A DNA stretch of 6,560 nt from an uncultured Eggerthellaceae bacterium (GTDB lineage: Bacteria > Actinomycetota > Coriobacteriia > Coriobacteriales > Eggerthellaceae): positions 1 through 6,560 of the forward strand of contig CABVEH010000069.1 in the NCBI GenBank assembly GCA_902497215.1, given 5' to 3'. Position numbers and translations under genes: made by a program. The notes under the pieces were generated by a model. That model was not told the origin of the DNA, did no database searches, and saw nothing but the letters and a program-made list of their open reading frames with translations. The first letter of the stretch is position 1. Each line of letters opens with the position of its first letter. Below are positions 1 through 4,595 of this stretch, one piece after another.

Positions 1-373
1 GGCACAGCGAGTAGTTGGGGTCGCGCTTGTTCAGCCAATAGTAGTAGTCGAGCACGCTCACGTCGCCGTCCTCGATGGACGGCACGTCGCGAAACACGTC
101 CCACATCACCTCGAAATGGTTGTCCATCTCGCGGCCGCCGCGCATCGTGTACCCGAGCTGGGAATAGTCCCAGCCGTCGCACGCGCCGCCGGCCCTGGGG
201 TCGCGCTCGAGCACGTGCACGTTCTCTCCAGGCATTTGCGCGTCACGCACCAGGAAGAACGCCGCGGTGAGCCCCGCCAGGCCCGACCCTATGATGTAGG
301 CTTGCCTGCCTTCCACGCCCTCGGGCTTCTGCGGATGGGCGAATGCCTCGTAGTTGCCGCTGGAATAGTACAT
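1..373 (-). CDS. ohyA: Oleate hydratase (myosin-cross-reactive antigen family), N-terminal part
   Basis: FAD-dependent enzyme that adds water to the cis-9 double bond of oleic and related unsaturated fatty acids, giving 10-hydroxy fatty acids; in gut bacteria it is linked to detoxification of free fatty acids. Seen: the first 124 codons, running off the left edge. The protein begins [12 protein letters not shown], typical of the family, followed by a Rossmann dinucleotide motif G29-S-G-L-A-G34 and, after the second strand, E56 in the position that holds the adenosine ribose. Residues 78-83 read RGGREM, the family's conserved loop whose glutamate (E82 here) is implicated in activating the FAD and catalysis. 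Family members are about 570-650 residues, so most of the gene lies outside the window. The ATG is supported by a GGAG (380-383) six bases upstream. It lies downstream of the HdeD-type gene on the same strand, probably in one transcript. Identification is firm; regiospecificity cannot be read. Confidence 0.95.
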   Translation of the reverse strand, partial: MYYSSGNYEAFAHPQKPEGVEGRQAYIIGSGLAGLTAAFFLVRDAQMPGENVHVLERDPRAGGACDGWDYSQLGYTMRGGREMDNHFEVMWDVFRDVPSIEDGDVSVLDYYYWLNKRDPNYSLC

Positions 374-379
374 GGTCGT

Positions 380-383
380 CTCC
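380..383 (-). promoter_or_regulatory. Ribosome binding site of the oleate hydratase
   Basis: Read on the minus strand this is GGAG, six bases before the ATG at 373. It fixes the start that gives the family-typical N-terminus [11 protein letters not shown]. Confidence 0.6.
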
Positions 384-401
384 GTTCCTCGGTATTGGCA
401 A

Positions 402-439
402 GGCGGCCATGGCTGTCCGCGAGAACCTCCATGGCCGCC
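402..439 (-). repeat. Intergenic hairpin between the HdeD-type gene and the oleate hydratase
   Basis: Arms 402-412 (GGCGGCCATGG) and 429-439 (CCATGGCCGCC) are a perfect 11-bp inverted repeat with a 16-base loop. In the direction of transcription it follows the HdeD-type stop by 37 bases and precedes the oleate hydratase start by 28 bases. Only two T residues follow the stem on the minus strand, so it is not a convincing intrinsic terminator; it may be an mRNA-stabilising or attenuating stem that sets different levels for the two genes, or a palindromic protein site. The structure is certain, the role is not. Confidence 0.6.
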
Positions 440-476
440 ACTTGCTGTGGTCTACGCTGTATTGCCGGATGCGGGC

Positions 477-1025
477 CTAGATTCCTTCGATGGCTTCGGC
501 GACCGACGCCGGCAGCACGATGCCCTCGACCACCATGGTGACGCCGCGCATCAGCAGGAATATGCCGAGGAACACCACGAACGACGCGGGCATCACCATG
601 AACATGATGCCGCAGAGGATCCCGACGATTCCCGTGGCGAGAAGCCATCCCCAGCTGTGGAAGACGCCCCTCATCCCGACGGCGGCGACTATCGCGAAGA
701 TGCTGTAGCAGATCACGAACACGCCGGCCAGCCAGGGCAGCATGGCCGCGGTGGCCACCGGGTAGATTACGAACAGCATGCCCAGCAGCACGTCGCAGAT
801 GCCGCTGGCGAGGATCCATCCTGCGCCGGGCGTGCCGCTTACCTGGCTGTAAGAGATGAAGTCGGTGACCCCGGCCACGATCAGGATCGCGCCGGCCATG
901 ATGGCTATCGACACCATCGAGGCGCCTGGCCACGCCATTACCATGATTCCCATGATGAACACCAGCACTCCGCCCACGATGAGTGCCCAGTCGTGCTTCC
1001 TGCGGGCAACGTTCGATTGACTCAT
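477..1025 (-). CDS. HdeD family (DUF308) six-TM membrane protein
   Basis: Complete 182-residue membrane protein of the HdeD/DUF308 family. In enterobacteria HdeD is an acid-stress inner-membrane protein of unproven biochemical activity; homologues are common in actinobacteria. Seen: a short basic cytoplasmic N-terminus (residues 7-11, ARRKH), then six hydrophobic segments at roughly 13-31, 36-57, 70-88, 92-116, 125-145 and 147-171. The protein is built from three repeats of a two-helix unit, each with the pattern glycine, about six hydrophobic residues, glycine, then a proline at the helix end (G19...P33, G75...P89, G132...P146), as expected for this family. Length matches the usual 170-190 residues. 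The ATG has a strong AAAGGAG five bases upstream. It lies first of two genes on this strand, ahead of the oleate hydratase, and diverges from the potassium channel. Membership is secure; an acid-resistance role here is by family only. Confidence 0.9.
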   Translation of the reverse strand: MSQSNVARRKHDWALIVGGVLVFIMGIMVMAWPGASMVSIAIMAGAILIVAGVTDFISYSQVSGTPGAGWILASGICDVLLGMLFVIYPVATAAMLPWLAGVFVICYSIFAIVAAVGMRGVFHSWGWLLATGIVGILCGIMFMVMPASFVVFLGIFLLMRGVTMVVEGIVLPASVAEAIEGI

Positions 1026-1030
1026 GATGT

Positions 1031-1037
1031 CTCCTTT
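1031..1037 (-). promoter_or_regulatory. Strong ribosome binding site of the HdeD-type gene
   Basis: On the minus strand this reads AAAGGAG, nearly a full anti-16S match, ending five bases before the ATG at 1025. It decides the start and suggests efficient translation. Confidence 0.75.
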
Positions 1038-1179
1038 CCTCGCCGGACTTCCCAGCCGGTTTGTTCATTCATTGTTTTATGCCCAAACCGTACGATGCGC
1101 GACGTGAAGGACGCGGCGTTGACTTCCTGAAATCGACCAGTAGAGGTGCCGAAATCAGAGCCTTTTGCGGGACGTTCGC

Positions 1180-1205
1180 ATGCGCCGCTTTCTCGCGAGG
1201 CGCAT
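1180..1205. repeat. Small inverted repeat in the divergent intergenic region
   Basis: ATGCGCC (1180-1186) pairs with GGCGCAT (1199-1205), a perfect 7-bp stem with a 12-base loop. No T-run follows on either strand, so it is not a terminator. It overlaps the CGCATGCG palindrome at 1177-1184. It could be an operator or a leader stem; the evidence stops at the symmetry. Confidence 0.4.
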
Positions 1206-1295
1206 TCGGTGGGCAATGACAGGCCTGCAGTTACGGCAATCCTACGGAAGCGTGATGCAGCCTTGGTCTGCATGCTGCCCGCATGCCTTGTCCTG

Positions 1296-1301
1296 TAGAA
1301 T
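1296..1301 (+). promoter_or_regulatory. Candidate -10 box for the channel operon
   Basis: TAGAAT matches five of six bases of TATAAT and would start transcription near 1308, about 30 bases before the channel start. There is no recognisable -35 at 16-18 bases upstream, where two GCATGC palindromes (1270-1275, 1281-1286) sit instead, which would suit an activator-dependent or regulated promoter. Tentative. Confidence 0.3.
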
Positions 1302-1338
1302 TGACGGCAAGCAAAACGTCTGAAAGGCATGCGTTGCC

Positions 1339-2424
1339 GTGACGAACGACGAGAAGACATCCACGCAGGAGGAAGGCCCGGCCAAGACGCGCGTGCGCAA
1401 GGTCCGCGTAAGGAAGGCGCGCAAGCCGCACGACGGGCGCCGACGCAGCCACCGCCTCGAACTGCAGTCCGCCTCCGAGGTGAAGAGGCAGACGTTCTAC
1501 GCCTTGGAGAACCCCAGGAAGGCCAAGCTTCCGGCGCGCATCGTCGGCATCTTCCTGTTCGTGTTGATAGTCGCGAACGCAGTCGTGGTGTTCGTGTCGT
1601 CGCAGCCGGGGCTGGATGCAGGCGTCGCCGGCGCGGTCAACGTCTTCTACACCTTCTCGACGGTGTGCTTCATGGTGGAATACGTCGCCCGCATATGGAT
1701 AGCTGATTTGGCCTTCGGCAACTGCACGCGCGCGATGGCCCGCGTCAAGTACGTGTTCTCGCCGCTCGGAATCATCGACTTCCTGTCGTTCGCGCCGAAC
1801 GTGGTGGCGTGGTTCATCCCCATGACGCCGTTCCTTCGCACGCTGGTGAACGTTGTCAGGCTGGTGCGCCTGGTCAAGATATCTCGGTACATGCGTGGGC
1901 TTCGGGCCATAGGGAAGGTGCTGCAGAAGCGGCGCCACGAGATAGTGGCCGCCTTCCTGGTGCTGTTCCTGCTGATAATCGTCGCCAGCGTGGTGATGTA
2001 CGAGATCGAGAACCCGGCGCAGCCCGATAAGTTCGACAACCTGCTGTCGGGCATTTACTGGGCCGTTACCACCATCACCGCCACGGGCTACGGCGATTTG
2101 GTCCCCATAACGCCCGCCGGGCGGATAGTTGGGTCGATAATCATGTTCCTTTCCGTCGCGCTTGTGGCTATACCGGGCGGAATAATGTCCGCAGGGTTCG
2201 TTGCCGAGTTCCAGAACGCGAACTACCGCAAGATAGAGCGCGACATCAAGAGCAGCGCCGGCAAGCAGCATGACGAGGACGAGGACACAGCGCACGATGT
2301 AGCCGTGACGGAGGTCGGGTCTTTTGTCACATCGGGCCGCGAGCAATCGTCGCAGGGGCACGTCACGCCCAACGTGACAAAAGCCCCGACCTCCGTCACG
2401 GCCGCAGGCAAGGACGGCAGCTGA
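1339..2424 (+). CDS. Voltage-gated-type potassium channel (six-TM ion transport family)
   Basis: Complete 361-residue channel subunit, expected to work as a tetramer in the cytoplasmic membrane and conduct K+. Seen in order: a very basic cytoplasmic tail (residues 16-39, rich in R and K); S1 about 66-86; S2 about 100-121 with the family's acidic E114; S3 with D147; S4 at 167-186 with positive charges R167, R174, R177, K180, R183, R186 mostly at every third position; S5 about 202-220; the pore loop with selectivity filter T-A-T-G-Y-G-D (247-253); S6 about 262-288 with the IPGG hinge (278-281); then a hydrophilic tail. A and T replace the usual T-V before GYGD, but the essential GYG is intact. 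The start is GTG with GAAAGG at 1322-1327, an 11-base gap, rather long, so the start is less certain than the rest. Residues 322-355 of the tail are encoded by a large inverted repeat and probably add nothing to channel function. The stop overlaps the next start (TGATG), implying coupled translation with the CcdA-type gene. Confidence 0.9.
   Translation: MTNDEKTSTQEEGPAKTRVRKVRVRKARKPHDGRRRSHRLELQSASEVKRQTFYALENPRKAKLPARIVGIFLFVLIVANAVVVFVSSQPGLDAGVAGAVNVFYTFSTVCFMVEYVARIWIADLAFGNCTRAMARVKYVFSPLGIIDFLSFAPNVVAWFIPMTPFLRTLVNVVRLVRLVKISRYMRGLRAIGKVLQKRRHEIVAAFLVLFLLIIVASVVMYEIENPAQPDKFDNLLSGIYWAVTTITATGYGDLVPITPAGRIVGSIIMFLSVALVAIPGGIMSAGFVAEFQNANYRKIERDIKSSAGKQHDEDEDTAHDVAVTEVGSFVTSGREQSSQGHVTPNVTKAPTSVTAAGKDGS
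2302..2402. repeat. Long inverted repeat inserted in frame at the 3' end of the channel gene
   Basis: Arms 2302-2330 and 2374-2402 are 29 bp each and complementary with a single mismatch (2320 against 2384), separated by 43 bases. A further 4-bp pairing (GGGC 2334-2337 with GCCC 2367-2370) lies in the spacer. Each arm is itself bounded by GTGAC and GTCAC, so the ends are palindromic, and the transcript of the left arm alone could fold through G-U pairs. The element is open in the channel frame and encodes residues 322-355, the arms giving VTEVGSFVT and VTKAPTSVT. This looks like a mobile or REP/MITE-like palindromic element, or a duplicated pair of one, rather than selected protein sequence. 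No flanking direct repeat is evident. It ends 7 bases before the ribosome site of the CcdA-type gene, so the RNA stem could affect expression of downstream genes. Confidence 0.85.
2410..2414 (+). promoter_or_regulatory. Ribosome binding site of the CcdA-type gene within the channel coding sequence
   Basis: AAGGA lies nine bases before the ATG at 2424, inside the last codons of the channel and just after the right arm of the inverted repeat. It supports independent or coupled initiation at the TGATG overlap. Confidence 0.55.
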
Positions 2425-3086
2425 TGCAGTTCCTGGTCTCGTTCCTCGAAGGCATCGTCACGTTCGTGTCGCCCTGCCTTCTTCCCATGATCCCCATCTA
2501 CGTCACCTACTTCGCGGCGGGGGACGAGCAGCGCACGTCGGTGGTCCTGCGGAACGCGCTCGGCTTCGTGCTGGGCTTCACCGTGGTGTTCGTCGCCATG
2601 GGCGCGCTGGCTGGGACGGTGGGGTCGTTCTTCGTGGCGCACCGCGCAGTTTTCGACGCCGTCTGCGGCGCGGTGGTGGTGTTCTTCGGGCTGTACTTCC
2701 TGGGGTTCATAAAGCTGAACCTGTTCAAGGGCGTGGCCTCGGCGCCCGAGGATAGGCATCTGGGCTTCTTCTCGTCGCTGCTGTTCGGGGTGGTGTTCTC
2801 CATAGGGTGGACGCCGTGCGTGGGGGCGTTCCTGGGGTCGGCGCTCATGCTGGCCTCGCAGCAAGGGTCGACGCTGACGGGGGTGGCCATGCTGCTCTGC
2901 TACTCGGCCGGGCTCGGCATCCCGTTCGTTGCCAGCGCGCTTCTGATCGACAAGCTGAAGGGCGCGTTCGACGCAATAAAGAGGCATTACGACGTCATAA
3001 CGAAGGTGTGCGGATGGCTGCTGGTGGCCATAGGCGTGCTGATGGCCACCGGGCTTCTGGGCAACTTTCTGACGTTTTTGAGCTAG
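2424..3086 (+). CDS. ccdA: CcdA/DsbD-type transmembrane thiol-disulfide transporter
   Basis: Complete 220-residue inner-membrane protein of the CcdA (DsbD transmembrane domain) family. It passes reducing equivalents from cytoplasmic thioredoxin across the membrane to extracytoplasmic thioredoxin-fold proteins, for cytochrome c maturation or repair of disulfides. Seen: six hydrophobic segments at roughly 5-31, 44-66, 76-97, 114-143, 152-175 and 189-218; the two reactive cysteines in their family settings, S-P-C18-L-L-P in helix 1 and T-P-C132-V-G in helix 4, with prolines next to both. Length fits the short CcdA class, lacking the periplasmic and C-terminal domains of full DsbD. Extra cysteines C81, C159 and C196 have no known role. 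Start ATG at the TGATG overlap with the channel. The TlpA-type gene follows after 22 bases and is the likely electron acceptor. Family is secure; the final substrate of the pathway is not shown. Confidence 0.92.
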   Translation: MQFLVSFLEGIVTFVSPCLLPMIPIYVTYFAAGDEQRTSVVLRNALGFVLGFTVVFVAMGALAGTVGSFFVAHRAVFDAVCGAVVVFFGLYFLGFIKLNLFKGVASAPEDRHLGFFSSLLFGVVFSIGWTPCVGAFLGSALMLASQQGSTLTGVAMLLCYSAGLGIPFVASALLIDKLKGAFDAIKRHYDVITKVCGWLLVAIGVLMATGLLGNFLTFLS

Positions 3087-3108
3087 CGCACGGAAGGGCG
3101 GCTTTCAC

Positions 3109-3864
3109 ATGGCAGGTAAATCCAACTACACGGAAAACTACGCTGCGAAGCCAGGGGACCGCAAGGCTTCGGCCTCCAAGCCGAAGAGTGCTTCCCGCAG
3201 CGCGGCGCAGGCGAAGGTGAAGGCGCCTGCCGGCGACGCCGGCAAGAAGAAGTCGCGCAAGGGGCTCGTCATTGGCATCGTGGCGCTGGCCGTGGTGATC
3301 GTGGGCGCCGCAGTGGCCTACAACGTGCTTGCGCCCGGGGCTGCTCCCGAATCGCTTCAGACGCAGGGCGCAACCGAGGCCGTGGACGGCGCCTCGTCGG
3401 CAGGTGCGGCATCGGGCGGGGCCGCGTCCGACTCGTCCGGGAAGACCGATGCCCCCGACTTCGAGATGACCACGCCCGACGGCAACACGGTTTCGCTTTC
3501 CGAGCTTAAGGGCAAGCCCATCGTGCTGAACTTCTGGGCCAGCACCTGCGGGCCCTGCAAGATGGAGATGCCTGAGTTCCAGAAGGCCTACGAACAGTAC
3601 GGCGAGCAGCTGCAGTTCGTCATGGTGAACGTGCCCGACTTCAACGGCGAGACCCGCGAACGCGCATTGCAGCTGATTGAGCAAAGCGGGTACACCTTCC
3701 CCGTGTACTTCGACGACACGATGCAGGGCCAGGTGCAGTACGGGATCACCTCCATCCCCCAGACGTACTTCATCAACGCCGACGGAACGGTGGAGGCGTA
3801 TGCGTCGGGCGCCATCGACGCGTCCACCATCGACCGAGGCATCGCCATGCTTCTAGGCGACTAG
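3109..3864 (+). CDS. Membrane-anchored TlpA/ResA-type thiol-disulfide oxidoreductase
   Basis: Complete 251-residue protein, expected to face outward from the membrane and reduce disulfides, fed with electrons by the adjacent CcdA-type protein. Seen in order: a cytoplasmic N-terminus of about 50 residues, rich in K, S and A, ending in a run of basic residues (KKKSRK, 46-51); one membrane anchor at about 52-75; a flexible A/G/S-rich linker (about 76-112); a thioredoxin-like domain of the AhpC-TSA/Redoxin type from about 115 with D-F-E-M-T-T-P-D-G start, active site W143-A-S-T-C147-G-P-C150, and the cis-proline loop S-I-P217-Q-T-Y. All catalytic residues are present. The long basic cytoplasmic tail is longer than usual for ResA/TlpA. 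ATG with GGAAGGG ten bases upstream. TlpA, ResA and similar proteins differ in target (cytochrome c, oxidase, surface proteins) and the target here is unknown. Confidence 0.92.
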   Translation: MAGKSNYTENYAAKPGDRKASASKPKSASRSAAQAKVKAPAGDAGKKKSRKGLVIGIVALAVVIVGAAVAYNVLAPGAAPESLQTQGATEAVDGASSAGAASGGAASDSSGKTDAPDFEMTTPDGNTVSLSELKGKPIVLNFWASTCGPCKMEMPEFQKAYEQYGEQLQFVMVNVPDFNGETRERALQLIEQSGYTFPVYFDDTMQGQVQYGITSIPQTYFINADGTVEAYASGAIDASTIDRGIAMLLGD

Positions 3865-3872
3865 CGTGCCGC

Positions 3873-3877
3873 AGGAG
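3873..3877 (+). promoter_or_regulatory. Ribosome binding site deciding the regulator start
   Basis: AGGAG lies six bases before ATG 3884. The upstream in-frame GTG at 3866 has no such site, sits just after the TlpA stop and would place this motif inside the gene, so the ATG is preferred. Confidence 0.65.
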
Positions 3878-3883
3878 CAGCCG

Positions 3884-4432
3884 ATGGGGGAGACGAACCG
3901 CACAGGCTTCGACCTTGAGATGCGCATCCTTAGGGCGATATCGCGCCCTATCGCCGAGATGACGGTCGAGCAGATCTGCAAAGGTGCCGGCATCTCGCGC
4001 CAGACGTTCTACGCGCACTTCAAGTCGAAGTTCGACATCGTCTACTGGTACATCTCCATCGCCGAGGAGACGTACCTGTACGAAATCGGCCGCACGCTTA
4101 CCCTGGAGGAGGGGCTGGACGGCTTCTTCGAGTTTCTTTATCGGGAGCGCGGCCCGCTTGTCAACGCATTCGAGAAGGACCCCAAGAAGCGCGAGCTCAG
4201 GCATCGGCTTGAGAAGCCATGCAACGAGTTCATGTGGACCATCCTGTCGAAGGGCGTCGACGTGGGGGACGACCTGCGGTTCTGCATCGTCTACACGGTG
4301 GAGTCGGCGAACTGCCTGGTGGCCGGCTGGTGCCTGAACGGGATGGACGAGCCGCCCGACGTGGTGTCAAGGCGTCTTGCCATGTGCCTGCCTGCGCAGC
4401 TTGTAGAGCTGGCGCAGCTTCCAAACGGCTGA
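3884..4432 (+). CDS. TetR/AcrR-type transcriptional regulator
   Basis: Complete 182-residue DNA-binding protein with a TetR-type N-terminal domain, acting as a dimer on DNA. Seen: helix 1 at about 8-20, then the helix-turn-helix at about 27-46 (T27-V-E-Q-I-C-K-G-A-G-I-S-R-Q-T-F-Y-A-H-F) followed by K-S-K-F, the classical TetR signature. The rest is a helical ligand or dimer domain that I do not recognise beyond general resemblance to short TetR C-terminal domains; it has five cysteines (C113, C134, C144, C150, C168), which could matter for redox sensing but none is diagnostic. The start at ATG 3884 is preferred over GTG 3866 on ribosome-site grounds. It is 19 bases after the TlpA-type gene and so probably cotranscribed; it is also the gene directly before the molybdoenzyme on the same strand. 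It may control its own operon, the molybdoenzyme or both. Ligand unknown. Confidence 0.88.
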   Translation: MGETNRTGFDLEMRILRAISRPIAEMTVEQICKGAGISRQTFYAHFKSKFDIVYWYISIAEETYLYEIGRTLTLEEGLDGFFEFLYRERGPLVNAFEKDPKKRELRHRLEKPCNEFMWTILSKGVDVGDDLRFCIVYTVESANCLVAGWCLNGMDEPPDVVSRRLAMCLPAQLVELAQLPNG

Positions 4433-4489
4433 CAGGCGGCATGCCGGATCCCCAGCCTGACAAAAGCGCCCGATTGTAAGTTTCCCTCC

Positions 4490-4507
4490 CGTATCGCGCC
4501 TGATACG
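4490..4507 (+). promoter_or_regulatory. Operator-like inverted repeat overlapping a possible -10
   Basis: CGTATC (4490-4495), six bases, GATACG (4502-4507): a perfect 6+6 inverted repeat of 18 bp, of the size that TetR-type dimers bind. The right half overlaps TACGAT (4504-4509), a four-of-six match to TATAAT, with a weak TTTCCC 17 bases upstream (4481-4486) as -35. A repressor bound here would block transcription of the molybdoenzyme. That the neighbouring TetR-type protein binds it is inference from position. Confidence 0.45.
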
Positions 4508-4535
4508 ATGAACGCATCACAAGCCTTCAGATCTC

Positions 4536-4561
4536 AAGGCCGCGTGCAACCCGCGGGCCTT
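4536..4561 (+). repeat. Leader hairpin upstream of the molybdoenzyme
   Basis: AAGGCCGCG (4536-4544) pairs with CGCGGGCCTT (4552-4561), nine base pairs with one bulged G and a seven-base loop. It is inside the probable untranslated leader. No T-run follows, so it is not a simple terminator; an mRNA stability or regulatory role is possible but unsupported. Confidence 0.45.
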
Positions 4562-4569
4562 AGCGCCCC

Positions 4570-4593
4570 GGGCACGCCGAGCGAAAGGTGCCC
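4570..4593 (+). repeat. Small stem around the molybdoenzyme ribosome site
   Basis: GGGCAC (4570-4575) pairs with GTGCCC (4588-4593), 12-base loop. The loop and first base of the right arm carry AAAGG (4584-4588), the ribosome site seven bases before the ATG at 4596. The stem could present or partly mask it. Short and possibly chance. Confidence 0.35.
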
Positions 4594-4595
4594 CT

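Larger units (their letters stand above)
1026..1338. other. Divergent intergenic region between the HdeD-type gene and the channel operon
   Basis: A 313-base gap between divergent genes, so it should carry promoters for both directions. No convincing gene is seen: the short frames crossing it on the minus strand lack a good ribosome site and overlap the channel gene. Contents that can be pointed to are the AT-rich stretch near 1060-1080 (on the minus strand CATAAAAC, a possible -10 for the HdeD-type gene without a clear -35), a 7-bp hairpin at 1180-1205, a TTGACT at 1119-1124 without a good -10, and a cluster of GCATGC palindromes at 1178, 1270, 1281 and 1327. No terminator or RNA gene is recognised. 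Confidence 0.6.
4433..4595 (+). other. Leader/promoter region of the molybdoenzyme gene
   Basis: 163 bases between the regulator and the molybdoenzyme. It contains no clear intrinsic terminator (no stem followed by T-run), so readthrough from upstream is possible. It holds the CGTATC/GATACG inverted repeat, a possible -10, two leader hairpins and the ribosome site. TGACAAAAGC at 4458-4467 followed by GCCCGA resembles a piece of the right arm of the long inverted repeat at 2374-2402, but is short enough to be chance. Confidence 0.6.

Noticed and set aside
289..1130. Long open frames on both strands over the HdeD-type gene
   Set aside because: Both give low-complexity H/R/D/G-rich translations; the six-helix HdeD frame with a strong ribosome site explains the DNA.
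1119..1160. TTGACT as the -35 of a plus-strand promoter
   Set aside because: No acceptable -10 at 16-18 bases downstream (best is TAGAGG), and it is over 200 bases from the channel start.
1367..1376. AGGAGGAAGG as a ribosome site for a shorter channel start
   Set aside because: The next in-frame start-like codon (GTG 1393) is 16 or more bases beyond it, and the motif is explained by Glu-Glu-Gly codons in the basic tail; kept only as a reason for caution on the start.
1231..2361. 376-codon open frame on the minus strand over the channel gene
   Set aside because: A high-GC antisense shadow with compositionally biased H/R/D-rich sequence and no family features; the plus-strand channel is unmistakable.
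2302..2402. Long inverted repeat as an intrinsic terminator of the channel transcript
   Set aside because: It lies within the open reading frame, is not followed by a T-run, and the next gene overlaps the channel stop, so a transcription stop here would be inconsistent with the operon layout.
3866..3883. GTG at 3866 as start of the TetR-type regulator
   Set aside because: No ribosome site precedes it, whereas AGGAG at 3873-3877 is placed correctly for ATG 3884; the helix-turn-helix distance also fits the shorter form.
4458..4473. Possible second copy of the arm of the long inverted repeat
   Set aside because: Only TGACAAAAGC plus CCCGA with an extra G matches, and the GTCAC end is missing; too short to separate from chance.
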